Part shown: positions 14,996-16,924 of the stretch, piece by piece | How positions within the stretch are numbered: the stretch's first letter is position 1 | How the letters are laid out: the number at the start of each line of letters is the position of its first letter | Assembly (NCBI GenBank): GCA_946480575.1 | Contig: CAMLKF010000041.1 | Location: forward strand, 1 to 16,924 | Origin: an uncultured Nitrososphaera sp. | Lineage (GTDB): Archaea; Thermoproteota; Nitrososphaeria; Nitrososphaerales; Nitrososphaeraceae | Reading direction: 5' to 3' | DNA: 16,924 nt | The notes under the pieces: generated by a model | The model's input: only the letters and a program-made list of their open reading frames with translations | What the model was told of the DNA's origin: nothing | The model's database searches: none | Translations under genes and position numbers: made by a program

Positions 14996-15106
14996 ATGAA
15001 ATTCCCTTCGTTTAGAGGCAAGAAGTTCAAGTGTGACATTTGCGAACGCAAATTCAAGACTGAAGAAGAATTAGATCAGCATGTTCGGAAGGAGCATAGA
15101 CGTTAG
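14996..15106 (+). CDS. 36-aa single C2H2 zinc-finger protein
   Basis: The complete tiny gene runs from ATG 14996 to TAG 15104-15106. The product starts MKFPSFRGKKFKCDICERKF and ends in a helix with QHVRKEHRR. The finger is C-x2-C-x12-H-x4-H, with Phe and Leu at the normal core positions, flanked by basic residues. It has the same spacing as the finger encoded 400 nt upstream, so the two may be related. Single-finger miniproteins occur in archaeal chromosomes and especially in archaeal viruses and plasmids, where they act as small DNA-binding regulators; this role is inferred. A TATA box lies about 34 nt upstream. The stretches 14853-14995 and 15107-15194 show no further gene. Confidence 0.82.
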   Translation: MKFPSFRGKKFKCDICERKFKTEEELDQHVRKEHRR

Positions 15107-15194
15107 GACAATTGTAGTCGGATTGTCATAGGAAGTTACAGGATTCGGCAATCTTATCGCCGTAACCCTAGATCTAGAGCTGTTACATGTTATA

Positions 15195-16802
15195 TTATTC
15201 GGTTGCCATTCGCACCAATTCAGAAATTTGCTTACCTTTCCCTTGAGAAAGTGCTGATATCCCGCCAGTCAAACTTTCAGCTACAATGCCTTTCTCTGCA
15301 AGTACTTGAGCAACTCTGAGCGAAGTATTTCCCATCATGCAGACGAGCAATGGCTTCGCATCAGGTCCTCCTAATGCTTTATCGAGCTCCTTGGAAATCT
15401 GTTGGGTTGCTAAAAGTTGCTCCACCTCGCTTGCCTTTGGCACAGAGATCCTGCTTTCATTAACACCGAGTGATTTTGCAATTAGCTCTATTCCTTCTTT
15501 GCGTGGAGTATATACTGTATGAATCCAGACAACTCTATTGTAGTTTCCGATGTTCGAGACGGCTTCCTTTAGAGGAACCTCGAGACGACCCTTCCTGTCT
15601 TGCACTGTTTCAAGGCTCCTTTTGTACTTTTGGATTCCATCAGCAACTATTACCACAAACTTTTTTCCTCCAATACTGCCAAAGTTAGCCATCTGCATAA
15701 CCGCGTAAAGCGCAAGGGCACTGCTTTCACCTATATCGTGCCCTTTGTCTACGAAAAAATTTAGCAGACGTTTTGCCTGTCCAAAATCTACTTCATGCTG
15801 TCCTGCATACCGCTCCGGCTCGTAGAACCTCAAGCCAGCCGCCTTGCCTTTCGTCCTTATTCCTGCAACATCTTGATCACCGAGAGGAAAGACAACATGC
15901 AGTGACTTCTTTCCATATTTCTCCATCAAGTATCTGCTCAAGCCACCCGAGGTGCCACCTGTACCAAAGGTGCAGACAATCCTAAATTCAGAAAGCGAAT
16001 GGCCCTGCTCGCGCAGCTGCTGGTCCAACTCTACACCCGTCACAGTCCTGTGCACGTCAATGTTCAGCTCGTTGTCGTATTGTTCCGGGCAGAAGCAGCC
16101 ATAGATCTTTGCAAGAAGCTTTGCCAAGTTTATTATGTCCGCGCTCGCTAAAAGTCCTTCCACTTCAGAACGTGATTTATCGAAAATGGCAGGGTCGAAT
16201 CCGAATTCAGCGAGCTGTGAGCGAATGTTCGAAGCCGTTGCTTTGGCAGCCAAAACATTTGGGTTCATCTTCATTCCTGGAGCAGGACAGATGTCCATGT
16301 CAAGATTCATGGTACGTGTTCCTCCGTTTCTCAGCTCATCGAACACTCCTTCCTGAAGCTTCCTAGAGACAAGGGCAACGACATTTAGGCCGACCTTAGC
16401 GATCTGCCCCAGAGCGATCCCGAAATTTCCCGAGGTCGCTTCGAATATCATCTGTCCACGCCTAAGCTTTCCCGTAGCGATGGCATCATAGATTATGTAT
16501 ACTGCCGGCCTTACTTTGATCGAGCCTGCCAGCAAGTTCGAATCGAACTTGCCAAAAACTTGCAGATCTCTATCGGCAAGATCCAGGCCGTACTCTTTTC
16601 TTGCACACTCCCTCAAATCTTCAGTAATGTCGATCAGGGGCGTTGCGTTCACAACCTTCACTTCGCCTGGCTTTTCCTCCTCAAGGTGAGGAACCTTATT
16701 CCATATCTCTCGCCGAAAATGCTCAAGCAGAGGGCTGTCAATGTTACTCTCATTATTATTATTATTATTTAGTCCCTGCAATTTTCTCCACTGTTCTATC
16801 AT
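15195..16802 (-). CDS. PLP-dependent cysteine-synthase-like enzyme with rhodanese-like C-terminus
   Basis: The product is about 535 aa, a fold-type II PLP enzyme. It shows the lysine motif GSIKVRPA (Lys about 96), the substrate loop EATSGNFGIALG (about 122-132), the phosphate-binding loop FGTGGTSGG, and the late GESSALALYAV and VVIVADGIQKYKRS stretches. Normal cysteine synthases are about 300-330 aa. Here an insertion of roughly 60-80 residues (around 150-230) with extra cysteines (DICPAPG, YGCFCPEQ) and an extra C-terminal 130 residues are present. The end, LLVCMMGNTSLRVAQVLAEK then SLTGGISAL, resembles a rhodanese active-site loop (Cys about 488). The enzyme would thus couple beta-replacement with sulfur transfer; this is inference. 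ATG 16802 is preferred over TTG 16808. A TATA box lies oddly close (16814-16823), so translation may start lower, for example TTG 16781. A poly-Asn run near residue 12-17 is a microsatellite. Confidence 0.85.
   Translation of the reverse strand: MIEQWRKLQGLNNNNNNESNIDSPLLEHFRREIWNKVPHLEEEKPGEVKVVNATPLIDITEDLRECARKEYGLDLADRDLQVFGKFDSNLLAGSIKVRPAVYIIYDAIATGKLRRGQMIFEATSGNFGIALGQIAKVGLNVVALVSRKLQEGVFDELRNGGTRTMNLDMDICPAPGMKMNPNVLAAKATASNIRSQLAEFGFDPAIFDKSRSEVEGLLASADIINLAKLLAKIYGCFCPEQYDNELNIDVHRTVTGVELDQQLREQGHSLSEFRIVCTFGTGGTSGGLSRYLMEKYGKKSLHVVFPLGDQDVAGIRTKGKAAGLRFYEPERYAGQHEVDFGQAKRLLNFFVDKGHDIGESSALALYAVMQMANFGSIGGKKFVVIVADGIQKYKRSLETVQDRKGRLEVPLKEAVSNIGNYNRVVWIHTVYTPRKEGIELIAKSLGVNESRISVPKASEVEQLLATQQISKELDKALGGPDAKPLLVCMMGNTSLRVAQVLAEKGIVAESLTGGISALSQGKGKQISELVRMATE
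16752..16770. repeat. (ATT)n triplet repeat
   Basis: About six ATT units on the plus strand encode a run of six Asn at the N-terminus of the PLP enzyme on the minus strand. Confidence 0.75.
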
Positions 16803-16813
16803 GTGCAATAAGG

Positions 16814-16823
16814 TTTTATAAAA
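16814..16823 (-). promoter_or_regulatory. TATA box near the PLP-enzyme gene
   Basis: The palindromic TTTTATAAAA is the strongest AT element upstream of the gene. Its centre is only about 16 nt from the ATG at 16802, so a start site 25 nt downstream would fall within the annotated coding sequence. Confidence 0.5.
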
Positions 16824-16887
16824 GATGTGTTAGGGTTGGCACTGTAAAGAAGTTATTATCGGGCGATAGCAAAAATCTCAATAAATA

Positions 16888-16910
16888 TCATCATCATCAT
16901 CATCATCACC
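16888..16910. repeat. (ATC)n triplet repeat at the right edge
   Basis: Seven tandem ATC units followed by ACC and AC lie in the apparently non-coding right edge (16824-16924). One plus frame would read them as polyhistidine, but no gene is supported there. Confidence 0.7.
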
Positions 16911-16924
16911 ACTCGCCAAGTTAA

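Noticed and set aside
16643..16924. Plus-strand frame ending in a polyhistidine run that looks like a His tag
   Set aside because: The histidines come from an ATC/CAT microsatellite and most of the frame is antisense to the PLP enzyme; no sign of a vector.

Overview
This window comes from the chromosome of an ammonia-oxidising archaeon of the Nitrososphaera type (Nitrososphaeria, formerly Thaumarchaeota). I infer this from several things seen together: a two-subunit archaeal 2-oxoacid:ferredoxin oxidoreductase, a tRNA-Arg with a bulge-helix-bulge intron, a membrane-anchored plastocyanin-like blue copper protein, a fused AhbA-AhbB siroheme decarboxylase, single C2H2 zinc-finger miniproteins, and many archaeal TATA boxes about 25-33 nt upstream of start codons (leaderless or nearly leaderless messages). 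The exact species cannot be fixed by eye.

Left part (1-4400). The truncated alpha subunit and the complete beta subunit of a 2-oxoacid:ferredoxin oxidoreductase come first (korAB). A minus-strand tRNA-Arg(UCG) with a 25-nt intron follows. Next is a set of very small genes: a 52-aa metal-binding candidate and a two-helix membrane protein on the plus strand, then a stand-alone Lrp/AsnC ligand-binding (RAM) domain, a zinc ribbon and a CxxC miniprotein on the minus strand. One TATA element is then shared with the divergent cupredoxin gene. About 600 nt without a convincing gene follows.

Middle part (4400-9040) is the most coherent block. It runs sufC (Fe-S assembly ATPase), a chlorite dismutase/coproheme decarboxylase family protein, a DUF1802 protein, an aldo/keto reductase and a hemerythrin-like protein, with very short or overlapping junctions from the Cld-family gene onward. 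Facing it tail to tail is a fused AhbA-AhbB siroheme decarboxylase. I read this as an iron/heme neighbourhood: AhbAB acts early in the siroheme-dependent heme route and the Cld-family enzyme could perform the last decarboxylation. The hemerythrin gene carries a frameshift; restoring the frame gives the expected C-terminal helix and a stop that exactly interlocks with the ahbAB stop.

Right-middle part (9040-13450). It holds a possible 42-aa membrane miniprotein, a frameshifted winged-helix regulator remnant, a large secreted PQQ-type sugar dehydrogenase-like beta-propeller, a UspA protein and a membrane-anchored hypothetical protein.

Right end (13450-16924). It opens with a 21-nt 3' tRNA end that has no matching tRNA body, a possible attachment-site scar. 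To its right lie a two-helix membrane protein, two single C2H2 finger miniproteins of identical spacing (one with no normal start codon before its first cysteine), and a large PLP-dependent cysteine-synthase-like enzyme with a rhodanese-like C-terminus. This end looks more AT-rich and carries several triplet microsatellites. It may be part of an integrated element continuing to the right; that is inference.
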